From Polymorphobacter fuscus (GTDB taxonomy: Bacteria; Pseudomonadota; Alphaproteobacteria; Sphingomonadales; Sphingomonadaceae), in the NCBI RefSeq assembly GCF_011927825.1, contig NZ_JAATJI010000001.1, positions 1 through 64,000 of the forward strand: a DNA stretch of 64,000 bases, read 5' to 3'. Both the position numbers and the translations under genes were made by a program. Numbering within the stretch: the stretch's first letter is position 1; each line of letters starts with the position of its first letter. This document shows, piece after piece, positions 28,269 to 37,007 of this stretch. Under the pieces are notes generated by a model. The model was not told the DNA's origin. It made no database searches and saw only the letters and a program-made list of their open reading frames with translations.

Positions 28269-28748
28269 ATGCGCGGCGACGCCAAGGTCATCGAATATCT
28301 GAACGCCGTGCTGAAAGGCGAGTTGACGGCGGTCAATCAATATTGGCTGCACTATCGGCTTCTCGACAATCTCGGCGTGTCGAAACTTGCCGCCTATGAG
28401 CGCAAGGAATCGATCGAGGAGATGGAACACGCCGACAAGCTGATCGCGCGCATCTTCTTTCTCGACGGACTTCCGGGAATGCAGGCGCTGAACCGACTGC
28501 GCATCGGCGAAAGTGTTCCCGAAGTGCTGGAGGCTGATCTGGCGCTGGAATATGACGCCACGGCCTTGCTGCGCGAAGCAATCGTCTATTGCGAGACGGT
28601 GCGCGATTTTCCGAGCCGCGATCTGTTTTCCGAAATCCTGCGTGCCGAAGAAGAGCATATCGACTTCATCGAGACAGCCAAAAGCCAGATCGATCAGATG
28701 GGCTTGGCCAACTTCATCCAGCTCAATTCGGAAGGTGCCGGCAGCTAA
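28269..28748 (+). CDS. bfr: Bacterioferritin, haem-containing iron-storage protein
   Basis: Predicted 159 aa from ATG 28269, preceded by AGGAG. The four-helix ferritin fold carries the di-iron ligands Glu18, Glu51 and His54 in EEMEHADKLI, with Glu94 and the pair in RAEEEHIDFIE. Met52 is the haem-bridging residue that marks true bacterioferritin. Twenty-four subunits form a shell that oxidises Fe(II) and stores the mineral. Bfd, encoded just before, is the partner for iron release. Confidence 0.96.
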   Translation: MRGDAKVIEYLNAVLKGELTAVNQYWLHYRLLDNLGVSKLAAYERKESIEEMEHADKLIARIFFLDGLPGMQALNRLRIGESVPEVLEADLALEYDATALLREAIVYCETVRDFPSRDLFSEILRAEEEHIDFIETAKSQIDQMGLANFIQLNSEGAGS

Positions 28749-28840
28749 AGGCCGGGCCGATCGCCCTCGGGATCGGGCTGTCCAGTACGCAAATCACAAA
28801 ATGCCCGCGCCGCCGTCCCGGCAGCGCGGGACATAGGTCG

Positions 28841-29980
28841 TCAGGCGGCCTTGGCCGCTGGGGCCGTGGCGCCGCGCGTGGTGGCGTACAGGCTCCAGAG
28901 GTCGGCGATGTCCTTCATCCCGGCTTTGTCGGAGACCGATTTGAAGGTCTGCTTCGCCAGGTTGGCGTTGCCGCCCTTCAAGGCCGCAATGCCCTTGAAG
29001 ACACGGGCCTGGTCCGCGTCGGCGCCATTGGCAGCGATCGCCTTGTCATAGGCCGCGATTGCCTGCGGAAACTGCCCGAGGCCAAGATAGGCGTTGCCGC
29101 CGCGCAACGCCGTCGCTGGCGTGGCAGCCAGTTTGACCGCTTCGGCCGGCGCCTTGGCCACCATGCCGGCAGCGGCCTGGGCGACCTTTTGCGACATGGC
29201 GTCGGTCGGCGCCCCACTCCGGGTGAGGGCGGCCTGCGCCGTGCCCGCCTGGTTTGACACCAGTGCCAGCTTGGCGAACTCGGAAAAATCCTCCGGCCGT
29301 TCGATCGTGTTGGTGGCGCTCATCAGATGGTAAAGTGCCAGCTTGGCCTCGGGCCGCATCTGGTTCTGACGGAAGTTGATCAGCAGGGTTTTCCAGCGTG
29401 CCGGCGAGGAATCGACGCGGATCAGCTTTTCCGTGGTTGCCAGATAGCCGGCCTTGTCCCCGGACTTGTACTGCGCGCCGGCCAGGTTTTCGAGATAGAG
29501 CGGCTTGGGCCCATTGGCCTTGATGAGGGCGTTGTACGCCTTGACGGCTTCTGCCGGGCGGCCCTGCTTGGTGGCCGCCTGGGCGATGAGAACCTGCATG
29601 TCCTCCCCGCCTGCCTGTCTGGCGACGCTGATCGCCTTGTCATACTGGCCGGCCTGGTAATAGAGCGGCGCCAGCTGGCGGGCCGGCGCGCCGGACGCCT
29701 GCAGGGCATTCGCAGCCTCTGCATAGCGGCCGGCACGCGTATAGACATAGCCGGCCATCTGCGCCGACTTCTGCTTTTCCTCGGCACTGCTGGCAGCGGC
29801 CTGCGCGGTCTTCACGGCGGCGATTGCGGCGGCACTGTTGCCCGATTTGGCGGCCGAAGCGGCCTGGTTCAGGGCCTTGCCAACGGCCGGTGACACCGCG
29901 GCATGCGACGGAACTGCGGCCACCAACGCGGCAGCGGCGACGCCAAGGCGGAAGAAATTGGTCGTGACATTCGGCTTCAT
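28841..29980 (-). CDS. Exported tetratricopeptide-repeat protein
   Basis: Predicted 379 aa from ATG 29980, with GAGG six bases upstream; the frame extends to 30115. The N-terminus MKPNVTTNFFRLGVAAAALV followed by AAVPSHA is a signal peptide with an Ala-x-Ala cleavage site. The rest is a series of Ala-rich helix pairs with TPR features (AGRYAEAANALQASG, AGQYDKAISVARQAG, LGQFPQAIAAYDKAIAANG). It is probably a periplasmic scaffold. No catalytic domain is visible. It is divergent from fabD. Confidence 0.75.
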   Translation of the reverse strand: MKPNVTTNFFRLGVAAAALVAAVPSHAAVSPAVGKALNQAASAAKSGNSAAAIAAVKTAQAAASSAEEKQKSAQMAGYVYTRAGRYAEAANALQASGAPARQLAPLYYQAGQYDKAISVARQAGGEDMQVLIAQAATKQGRPAEAVKAYNALIKANGPKPLYLENLAGAQYKSGDKAGYLATTEKLIRVDSSPARWKTLLINFRQNQMRPEAKLALYHLMSATNTIERPEDFSEFAKLALVSNQAGTAQAALTRSGAPTDAMSQKVAQAAAGMVAKAPAEAVKLAATPATALRGGNAYLGLGQFPQAIAAYDKAIAANGADADQARVFKGIAALKGGNANLAKQTFKSVSDKAGMKDIADLWSLYATTRGATAPAAKAA

Positions 29981-30270
29981 GAGCATCCTCTTGCAAAAGA
30001 CCGTGGCAATCCGGGTGATATGGAAGGTCACGGTGTTGCGCGACGTCATATCCGCACAGGCCGCGTGGCTGTACCATGAACGATCGCACATGCCGTCACG
30101 CCCAAACAGCACCAAGCCCTTGCATACTTATCGAATCTCCAAGGCGTTGCAACACGCGATCACCATGGCGGCCGGGCGGTCGCCTTCGACGGAGCGGGCG
30201 AGATGTTGCGCGCGTCGGCGCCACCGCCTAAGCGCTGCCCCGATAACGATAACCGTCAGGGGAGGCGACC

Positions 30271-31218
30271 ATCCGCGCATTCATCTTTCCGGGTCAGGGC
30301 AGCCAGTCGGTCGGCATGGGCCGCGCCTTGGCCGAAACCAGCCCGGTCGCCCGCGCCGTTTTCCAGGAGGTCGACGATGCGCTGGGCCAGCATCTGTCGC
30401 GGTTGATGTGGGAAGGGCCGGAGGACCAGCTGACGCTGACCGAAAACGCCCAGCCGGCGATCATGGCCCTGTCGATCGCGGCGCTGCGCGTGCTCGAAAA
30501 CGATGGCGGCATGCGCCTTGCCGACAAGGCGGCGTTCGTCGCCGGTCACAGCCTTGGCGAATATACCGCGCTGGCGGCGGCCGGCTCGGTGGGGCTGGCG
30601 GAAACCGCGCGGCTTCTGCGTCGGCGCGGTGCCGCGATGCAGGCGGCGGTGCCGGTCGGCGAAGGTGCCATGGCGGCGCTGCTTGGGCTGCAGTTCGATG
30701 CGGTGGCCGCGATCGCGGTAGACGCGGCGGCGCAGGTCGGCGGCGGTCAGGTTTGTGCCGCGGCCAACGACAACGCCCCGGGGCAGGTGGTGGTGTCGGG
30801 CCATGTCGAGGCCGTGGCGCGGGCGATGGCGCTGGCCAAGACCCAGGGCGCCCGCCATTCGGTGCTGCTGCCTGTCTCGGCACCCTTTCACTGCGCGCTG
30901 ATGCAGCCCGCCGCGGATGCCATGGCGGCCGCGCTCGCGGGCACCGAACTGCGCGCGCCGTTCGTGCCGCTGGTGGCCAATGTCACGGCGGCTGTGGTGA
31001 CCGATCCGGATGAGATCCGGCGGCTGCTGGTCGAGCAGGTGACGGGCACGGTGCGCTGGCGCGAATCCGTGCTGGCGATGGCGGCGATGGGCGTGACGAC
31101 CTTCGTCGAACTCGGCGGCAAGGTGCTGGGGCCGATGGTGCGACGGATCACGCCGGACGCGCGGATGCTGAGCGCCGGCGACATGGCCGGCGTCGAAGCG
31201 CTGGCAAAGGAGCTTTAG
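30271..31218 (+). CDS. fabD: Malonyl-CoA:ACP transacylase with ATC in the start position
   Basis: FabD loads malonyl groups onto acyl carrier protein for fatty-acid synthesis. Homology and the ribosome-binding site (AGGGGAGG, five bases before) put the first codon at 30271, which here is ATC. The codons that follow give RAFIFPGQGSQSVGMG, the family's conserved N-terminus with the oxyanion motif GQGSQ. Upstream in frame there is a stop at 30250 and no ATG, GTG or TTG. The first ATG inside is at 30316 and would remove GQGSQ. Active Ser94 is in GHSLGEY and the catalytic His in SAPFHCALM. From ATC the protein is 315 aa, normal length. Confidence 0.9.
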   Translation: MRAFIFPGQGSQSVGMGRALAETSPVARAVFQEVDDALGQHLSRLMWEGPEDQLTLTENAQPAIMALSIAALRVLENDGGMRLADKAAFVAGHSLGEYTALAAAGSVGLAETARLLRRRGAAMQAAVPVGEGAMAALLGLQFDAVAAIAVDAAAQVGGGQVCAAANDNAPGQVVVSGHVEAVARAMALAKTQGARHSVLLPVSAPFHCALMQPAADAMAAALAGTELRAPFVPLVANVTAAVVTDPDEIRRLLVEQVTGTVRWRESVLAMAAMGVTTFVELGGKVLGPMVRRITPDARMLSAGDMAGVEALAKEL

Positions 31219-31221
31219 GCC

Positions 31222-31962
31222 ATGTTCGATCTGACCGGGATGACGGCGCTGGTGACCGGCGCCAGCGGTGGCATCGGCAGTGCGGTGGCAAAGGCGCTGG
31301 CGGCGCAGGGCGCACGGGTGGCGCTGTCGGGGACACGTGCGGATGCCCTGGAGGCGCTGCGGGCGGAGATCGGCGGCGAGACGCTGGTGCTGCCGTGCAA
31401 CCTGTCGGACGCAGCGGCGGTCGATGCGCTGGTTCCGGCCGCAGTAGCGGCGCTCGGCAGGCTCGATATCCTCGTCAACAACGCCGGGGTGACACGGGAC
31501 AATCTGGCGGTCCGAATGAAGGACGAGGAGTGGGACACGGTCATCCGGGTCAACCTCGAGGCAGCATTCCGGCTGGCTCGGGCCGCGCTGAAACCCATGA
31601 TGATGAAGCAGCGCTTCGGGCGCATTATCTCGGTGACGTCGGTGGTCGGGGTGACCGGCAACCCGGGACAGGCAAACTATGCGGCGTCGAAGGCCGGCCT
31701 GATCGGCATGTCGAAGGCGCTGGCGCAGGAGGTCGCGTCGCGCGGTGTGACCGTCAACTGCATCGCACCGGGGTTCATCGCGTCGCCGATGACCGAAGCC
31801 CTGCCGGAGGCGCAGACGGCGGCCCTGCTGGGGCGGATACCGGCGGGCCGGCTGGGGTCGGGGGATGAGATCGCGGCGGGTGTCGTCTATCTGGCGTCGC
31901 GCGAGGCGAGCTATGTCACCGGCCAGACCCTGCATGTGAACGGCGGGATGGCGATGATCTGA
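31222..31962 (+). CDS. fabG: 3-oxoacyl-ACP reductase
   Basis: The 246-aa short-chain dehydrogenase has the NADP-binding [24 protein letters not shown], Ser in SVTSVVG and the catalytic [13 protein letters not shown]. It reduces the keto group in each elongation round. It follows fabD by 3 bp with GGAG before the start, and acpP comes next, the standard fab order. Confidence 0.95.
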   Translation: MFDLTGMTALVTGASGGIGSAVAKALAAQGARVALSGTRADALEALRAEIGGETLVLPCNLSDAAAVDALVPAAVAALGRLDILVNNAGVTRDNLAVRMKDEEWDTVIRVNLEAAFRLARAALKPMMMKQRFGRIISVTSVVGVTGNPGQANYAASKAGLIGMSKALAQEVASRGVTVNCIAPGFIASPMTEALPEAQTAALLGRIPAGRLGSGDEIAAGVVYLASREASYVTGQTLHVNGGMAMI

Positions 31963-32068
31963 CGGCGTGGTGGGTGCGGGCGGTGCCGCTCCGCACTTGT
32001 CAGCGTTGCGCCGCACCGCTATCGCAGGGGCTGATTACAACCTTGCAGCAATTCGAAAGAGGACCCCC

Positions 32069-32308
32069 ATGAGCGACGTCGCCGAACGCGTGAAGAAGAT
32101 CGTCGTCGAGCACCTTGGCGTCGAAGCCGACAAGGTTACCGAAGATGCGAGCTTCATCGATGATCTGGGTGCCGACAGCCTCGATACGGTCGAGCTGGTG
32201 ATGGCTTTCGAAGAGGAATTCGGCGTTGAAATTCCGGATGACGCTGCCGAAAAGATCCTGACCGTCAAGGATGCCATCGGCTTCATCGCCGCCAACCAGA
32301 AGGCCTGA
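32069..32308 (+). CDS. acpP: Acyl carrier protein
   Basis: The 79-aa acidic protein starts at ATG 32069 ([18 protein letters not shown]). Ser in [19 protein letters not shown] carries the 4'-phosphopantetheine arm. The longer frame to 31967 is not part of the protein. It lies between fabG and fabF and is followed by a hairpin that may end part of the transcripts. Confidence 0.97.
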   Translation: MSDVAERVKKIVVEHLGVEADKVTEDASFIDDLGADSLDTVELVMAFEEEFGVEIPDDAAEKILTVKDAIGFIAANQKA

Positions 32309-32366
32309 GCGGCCGGCGGCACCAAGTGACCGGCTGCGGCCGGGTGTCAGAATGGACGACCTGGAG

Positions 32367-32394
32367 CGGCCTTTCGCGTTTTTGCGAAGGGCCG
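32367..32394 (+). terminator. Hairpin between acpP and fabF, possible terminator or attenuator
   Basis: CGGCCTTTCGC and GCGAAGGGCCG pair over 11 bases with one G-T pair and enclose a GTTTTT loop. A short T run follows. It sits about 60 bases after acpP and 63 before fabF. Position and shape suit an intrinsic terminator that lets acpP be expressed more than fabF. The T run is short, so termination is probably partial. Confidence 0.5.
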
Positions 32395-32457
32395 TTTCGC
32401 GTATAGGCAGAGATATAAAGTGGCCAGGCGTGGCCCGGTTGGGAAGGATGACGGCGC

Positions 32458-33720
32458 ATGCGGCGGGTGGTTGTGACGGGCGTGGGGATGGTGACGCCCC
32501 TGGGATCGCATGTGGAAACGGTCTGGGCGAATATTCTGGCGTCGCGGTCCGGCGCGCAGCGCATCACGCGCTTCGACCCGACGGATTATGCCTGCCAGAT
32601 CGCCTGCGAGGTCGTGCGCGGTGACGGGTCGGGCGTGACATTCAACGCCGACACGCGCGTCGACTACAAGGTGCAGCGCCAGGTCGATCCGTTCATCGTC
32701 TATGGCATTGATGCAGCGGGCCAGGCGCTCGAAGACGCCGGGCTCACCGACATGACCGAGGAACAGCGCTTTCGCGCAGGCTGTTCGATCGGTTCGGGCA
32801 TCGGCGGCCTGCCGGGGATCGAATCGGAATCGATCGTCCTTCACACCAAGGGTCCGCGCCGGGTTAGTCCGCACTTCGTCCATGGCCGGCTGATCAACCT
32901 GATTTCGGGCCAGGTTTCGATCAAATACGGCCTGATGGGTCCCAATCACGCGGTGGTTACAGCGTGTTCGACCGGTGCCCATGCGATCGGCGACGCGGCG
33001 CGCATGATCGCTCTCGACGATGCCGATGTGATGCTCGCGGGCGGTGCGGAGGGGGCGATCTGCCCGCTCGGCATTGCCGGCTTCTCGCAGGCCAAGGCGC
33101 TATCCACCCATTTCAACGACACGCCCGAGCGCGGCAGCCGGCCGTATGACCGCGACCGCGACGGCTTTGTCATGGGCGAAGGCGCCGGCGTTGTCGTGCT
33201 GGAGGAATATGAACGGGCCAAGGCACGCGGTGCGAAAATCTATGGCGAAGTGATCGGCTATGGCCTGACCGGCGACGCCTATCATGTCACGGCGCCTCAC
33301 CCTGAAGGCTCGGGCGCCTTCCGATCGATGGAAATGGCGTTGCGCAAGGCGGGGCTGGCGCCGGCGGACATCGATTACATCAACGCCCATGGCACTTCGA
33401 CGCCGATGGGCGACGAGCTCGAACTGGGTGCGGTGCGACGCCTGTTCGGGCCGGCGATCGAGGGCGTGTCGATGTCGTCGACCAAGTCGGCGATCGGCCA
33501 TTTGCTTGGCGGTGCCGGGGCCGTGGAGGCGATCTTCTGCCTGCTGGCGCTGCGTGACCAGGTGGCGCCACCCACGCTGAACCTCGACAATCCTTCCGAA
33601 GCCTGCGCCGGGGTCGATCTGGTGCCGCATGTCGCCAAGCCGCGTCCGATCCGCGCCGTGCTCAACAACAGCTTCGGGTTCGGCGGCACGAACGCGACGC
33701 TGGTGATGCGCGGAGTCTGA
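32458..33720 (+). CDS. fabF: Beta-ketoacyl-ACP synthase II
   Basis: The 420-aa thiolase-fold condensing enzyme has the active Cys in VVTACSTGAHAIGDA and the two His in INAHGTSTPMGD and KSAIGHLLGGAG. That is the Cys-His-His set of FabF/KAS II. It elongates acyl-ACP with malonyl-ACP. AAGGA lies nine bases before the ATG. It ends the fatty-acid gene cluster, 7 bp before mltG. Confidence 0.96.
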   Translation: MRRVVVTGVGMVTPLGSHVETVWANILASRSGAQRITRFDPTDYACQIACEVVRGDGSGVTFNADTRVDYKVQRQVDPFIVYGIDAAGQALEDAGLTDMTEEQRFRAGCSIGSGIGGLPGIESESIVLHTKGPRRVSPHFVHGRLINLISGQVSIKYGLMGPNHAVVTACSTGAHAIGDAARMIALDDADVMLAGGAEGAICPLGIAGFSQAKALSTHFNDTPERGSRPYDRDRDGFVMGEGAGVVVLEEYERAKARGAKIYGEVIGYGLTGDAYHVTAPHPEGSGAFRSMEMALRKAGLAPADIDYINAHGTSTPMGDELELGAVRRLFGPAIEGVSMSSTKSAIGHLLGGAGAVEAIFCLLALRDQVAPPTLNLDNPSEACAGVDLVPHVAKPRPIRAVLNNSFGFGGTNATLVMRGV

Positions 33721-33727
33721 TCCGGCC

Positions 33728-34696
33728 ATGGCGCGGCGAGCCTTCTTCGCCTTTGTGGCATTGCTGCTGGTCATCGGCCTGCCTCTGCTGGTGGCGCCCT
33801 GGTTCGGGATCGGCAGCCCGCGGGGTGCGCCGGTGACGATCACCATCGACAAGGGGTCGTCGCTGGCCGCGGTCAGCGACGATCTGGAGCGTGCCGGACT
33901 GGTCGATTCGCCGCGGCAGTTCCGGCTGCTGGCGCGTGTGCTTGGGGGGCCTGACCCGGTGCAGGCAGGGACCTATCGGCTGATTCCCGGAGACAGCTGG
34001 CGGCATTATCTGCGGATCATGCAGGAAGGACGGATCGAACGGGTGTCGTTGACCATTCCCGAAGGCATGCCCTCGGTACTGGTTGCCGAGCGGCTGCGGG
34101 CCGAGCCGCGGTTGACCGGAGCGGTGGCCATACCTGCCGAAGGATCCGTGCTGCCCGAGACCTATGAATTCACGCCCGGCGAACCGCGCGCCGCGGTGCT
34201 GGCCCGCATGCAGGCGGCGATGACGAAAACCGTTGCGGAACTGTGGCCGGCGCGTTCGGAACGGGCGGTCGTGACAACGCCGGAAGCGGCGGTGACGCTG
34301 GCGTCCATCGTGGAAAAGGAGACCGGCAAGCCCGCCGAGCGGCGGACCGTGGCGGGCGTTTACGGCAACCGATTGGCGCAGGGGATGAAGCTCGACGCCG
34401 ATCCGACGGTGATTTATCCGATTACCAAGGGCAAGCCGCTGGGGCGGCGCATCCGGCGGTCGGAACTGGCAGCGGATACCGGCTACAACACCTATCTCAA
34501 GCCCGGTCTTCCGAAGGGGCCGATCGCCAATCCCGGGCGCGCCAGCATCGCCGCGGTGCTCGACCCGGCGCCGACCGACGCGCTCTATTTCGTCGCGGAT
34601 GGTAGCGGCGGCCATGTGTTCGCCAATTCCCTTGGCGAACACAATGCCAATGTCGCCAAATGGTACGCGCTGCGTCGCCAGCGCGGCGAGATGTGA
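33728..34696 (+). CDS. mltG: Endolytic murein transglycosylase MltG
   Basis: The 322-aa protein has an N-terminal anchor (FFAFVALLLVIGLPLLVAPWF), a LysM-like part and the YceG catalytic domain with ASIVEKETGKPAERRTVAGV, YGNRLAQGMKLDADPTVIY and GYNTYLKPGLPKGPIANPG. The Glu in VEKETG is the catalytic residue. MltG cuts nascent glycan strands and sets their length. The location directly after fabF is typical. Its stop overlaps the next start by GTGA. Confidence 0.93.
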   Translation: MARRAFFAFVALLLVIGLPLLVAPWFGIGSPRGAPVTITIDKGSSLAAVSDDLERAGLVDSPRQFRLLARVLGGPDPVQAGTYRLIPGDSWRHYLRIMQEGRIERVSLTIPEGMPSVLVAERLRAEPRLTGAVAIPAEGSVLPETYEFTPGEPRAAVLARMQAAMTKTVAELWPARSERAVVTTPEAAVTLASIVEKETGKPAERRTVAGVYGNRLAQGMKLDADPTVIYPITKGKPLGRRIRRSELAADTGYNTYLKPGLPKGPIANPGRASIAAVLDPAPTDALYFVADGSGGHVFANSLGEHNANVAKWYALRRQRGEM

Positions 34697-35298
34697 GGGC
34701 GCCGGCGCGGACACAAGGGCGGGCACAAGCGCGCAAGCCGCGCGGCCGGATGACGCTCGCCGGCGTCCTGCTGCGGCTGGTCGCGGTTCTGGCCCTGGGC
34801 TGGCTAGGTGGTTTCCTGTGGTTCAGCCTGACGTTGCCCGACCCTGCGCCGCTGGCCGTCAAGACCGACGCCGTCGTCGTGCTGACCGGTGGTGCCGGGC
34901 GGCTGGCGCGGGGGCTGGCGGTGCTGGAGGCGGGAAGCGCCAAACGGATGCTGGTTTCGGGCGTGGATCGTCGCACGACCCGCAAGCAGCTTGCCGCCGC
35001 GGCCGACAGCCCCCAGTCGCGCTTTTCCACGACCGACCTTGGCTATGAGGCCATCGATACGCGTTCAAACGCCGAGGAAACCGCGCGCTGGGTCGCGCAA
35101 CACCAGTTCTCCACGATTCGGCTGGTGACGTCGGCGGGGCATATGCGACGCGCGCGGCTGGAACTGTCGCGGGTGTTGCCGCCGGCGGTGCTGGTCGTTT
35201 CCGACGCTGTTCCCGTCGAACCCAAGGCGCCGAGTATTGCTGCCGAATACAGCAAATATCTGCTGCGCCGGGTGGCACTGACGCTGGGTGCGGAATGA
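34693..35298 (+). CDS. YdcF/ElyC-family (DUF218) membrane protein
   Basis: I choose GTG 34693, which overlaps the mltG stop by GTGA; ATG 34750 is another option. The protein has one N-terminal helix (LLRLVAVLALGWLGGFLWF). Then comes the DUF218 domain with DAVVVLTGGAGRLARGLAVL, RSNAEETARWVAQ and LVTSAGHMRRARLELSRV. Members such as ElyC and SanA act in envelope and lipid-carrier homeostasis. The next gene overlaps by 4 bp. Confidence 0.85.
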   Translation: MRAPARTQGRAQARKPRGRMTLAGVLLRLVAVLALGWLGGFLWFSLTLPDPAPLAVKTDAVVVLTGGAGRLARGLAVLEAGSAKRMLVSGVDRRTTRKQLAAAADSPQSRFSTTDLGYEAIDTRSNAEETARWVAQHQFSTIRLVTSAGHMRRARLELSRVLPPAVLVVSDAVPVEPKAPSIAAEYSKYLLRRVALTLGAE

Positions 35299-36038
35299 CC
35301 AGGTCACCCCTTGCCACGCTTGTCGCCCTGGTGCGGTCGGTGCTGTTCACGCTGGCGTTCTATCTGGGGTCGTTGGTCATCGTGCCGTTGGTGCTGCTGA
35401 CCGGCTGGCTGTTTCCACGGCAGCTGCTGTTCCTTGGTCCAAAGCTGTGGGCGGGGTGGTTCTATTGGTGCGCGCGCTGGCTTGGCGGCATCCGGCTGCG
35501 TGTCGAAGGCACGATCCCGCAGGGGCCGCACCTGTTCGCGATCAAGCATGAATCGGCTTATGAAGCGATCATGACCTTGTGGCTGTTCGACCGGCCGGCG
35601 GTGGTGATGAAGGCGGAATTGCGGGCGATCCCGGTGTGGGGCGCGGCGTCGGCGCGGCATGGGTCGATCTGGGTCGATCGCGGCGGGTCGGCGACGATGC
35701 TGCGGGCGATGATGAAGGCGGCACAAGGCGCGGTTTCGGCAGGGCGGCCGGTGGTGATCTTTCCCGAAGGCACGCGGGTGGCGGTGGGCCAGGCTCCGGC
35801 GCTGGCTGCGGGCTTTGCCGGCCTGTACAAGATGCTCAAGCTGCCGGTGGTGCCGATCGCGCTCGATTCGGGCACGGCCTGGCCCCGGAACTTCATCAAA
35901 TATCCAGGGGTGGTGACGCTGCGCGTCGGCGATGCGATTGCGCCGGGGCTGCCGCGCGACGTCATCGAGACGCAGGTCCATGCCGCGATCAACGCGTTGC
36001 AGCACCCGGATCGTCCCATCGCAAAGGTTGTCCGCTGA
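35295..36038 (+). CDS. plsC: 1-acyl-sn-glycerol-3-phosphate acyltransferase
   Basis: The 247-aa protein has two N-terminal hydrophobic segments and the acyltransferase motifs. Motif I is KHESAYEA (H-x4-E where most have Asp), motif II GSIWVDRG and motif III VIFPEGTRV. PlsC makes phosphatidic acid from lysophosphatidic acid. The Glu in motif I is a change from the HX4D consensus but is probably a common form here. ATGA overlap with the upstream gene. Confidence 0.88.
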   Translation: MTRSPLATLVALVRSVLFTLAFYLGSLVIVPLVLLTGWLFPRQLLFLGPKLWAGWFYWCARWLGGIRLRVEGTIPQGPHLFAIKHESAYEAIMTLWLFDRPAVVMKAELRAIPVWGAASARHGSIWVDRGGSATMLRAMMKAAQGAVSAGRPVVIFPEGTRVAVGQAPALAAGFAGLYKMLKLPVVPIALDSGTAWPRNFIKYPGVVTLRVGDAIAPGLPRDVIETQVHAAINALQHPDRPIAKVVR

Positions 36039-37007
36039 ATGTTGCGCCGTGTGCCGTTGTGGCTGACCCTGGTGCCGCTGGCGCTGGCGATCGGGCTTTA
36101 CTGGTTGTTGTGGAGCGGCTGGGCGCGCGATTTCGAAGCGATGGTCGAGGGCGAGGTGCCAGCGGCCGGCGCGGTGGCCGTGACGGGATTCCCCTATCGG
36201 CTGGAAACAGCGTTGGTATCGCCGACCTGGACAGCCGGGGACGGCGTGAAGATCGTCGCAGGTGCCGACCGGGCGATTGTCAACCGCGGGCCCTGGGCGC
36301 CGGAGCTGACGGTCATTCGGGCGGATTATGCCAAGGTTTCGGCCATCGTCGGGCCGGGCTTCGGCGCCAGCCTGACGGGGAAGTCGGCGCTTGTCAGTGT
36401 CAAGATCGATGAAGGCCGGCTGGCGCGGCTGTCGGCAGTGGTGGAGGCGGCGAAGGCGCGGCTGGGCTTTGCCCCGGTTGCGGTGATGGCCGATGTGCTG
36501 GAACTTCATATGCGCGAACGGATCCCGGCGTCCGACAGCAGCGATTCGGCGACATTGCCGGCGCGCGGCCAGTTGGTGGCGAAGGGGCAGCGGCTGCGGT
36601 TCGATGGCGGCGACGCGCTGACCTTCGCAGCCGACATGACGGCGAATGGTGCTGGCCGCCTGACCGATTTCAACCGCTGGGCGCAGGATGGCACGATCGA
36701 AGTGACGTCACTGACCCTGGCCGATGCGCATGGTGACGTCGCCAAGGTCGCAGCGACCCTGGTGCCCGTTGGGCGGACAGCGTTGCGGTTTGCCGGAACG
36801 GTCGAAACCGTTTGCCCGGCGAACGTGATTGCAGCGTTCGAAGGGCGTTCCGCAGTGGCAGAAATGCGGCTGCGGGCGCCGGTGCGGGTGGCCTTCGATG
36901 GCCTGGCAGGGTCGATCCGGTTAAGCGGTGTGCCGACCGACCTGGCGGGAAGGGCGCGGCGCGGGCAGGACCCGGCCTGCCCGGTTATCCGGGGTCCAGG
37001 CGGCTGA
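36039..37007 (+). CDS. DUF2125-family periplasmic protein
   Basis: The 322-aa protein starts right after the plsC stop. It has an N-terminal membrane segment (VPLWLTLVPLALAIGLYWLL), and VTGFPYRLE, the hallmark of DUF2125. The rest is a beta-rich repeat architecture. The family is common in Alphaproteobacteria and of unknown function. Its TGA and the TCA of the opposite transporter gene lie back to back at 37005-37010. Confidence 0.8.
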   Translation: MLRRVPLWLTLVPLALAIGLYWLLWSGWARDFEAMVEGEVPAAGAVAVTGFPYRLETALVSPTWTAGDGVKIVAGADRAIVNRGPWAPELTVIRADYAKVSAIVGPGFGASLTGKSALVSVKIDEGRLARLSAVVEAAKARLGFAPVAVMADVLELHMRERIPASDSSDSATLPARGQLVAKGQRLRFDGGDALTFAADMTANGAGRLTDFNRWAQDGTIEVTSLTLADAHGDVAKVAATLVPVGRTALRFAGTVETVCPANVIAAFEGRSAVAEMRLRAPVRVAFDGLAGSIRLSGVPTDLAGRARRGQDPACPVIRGPGG

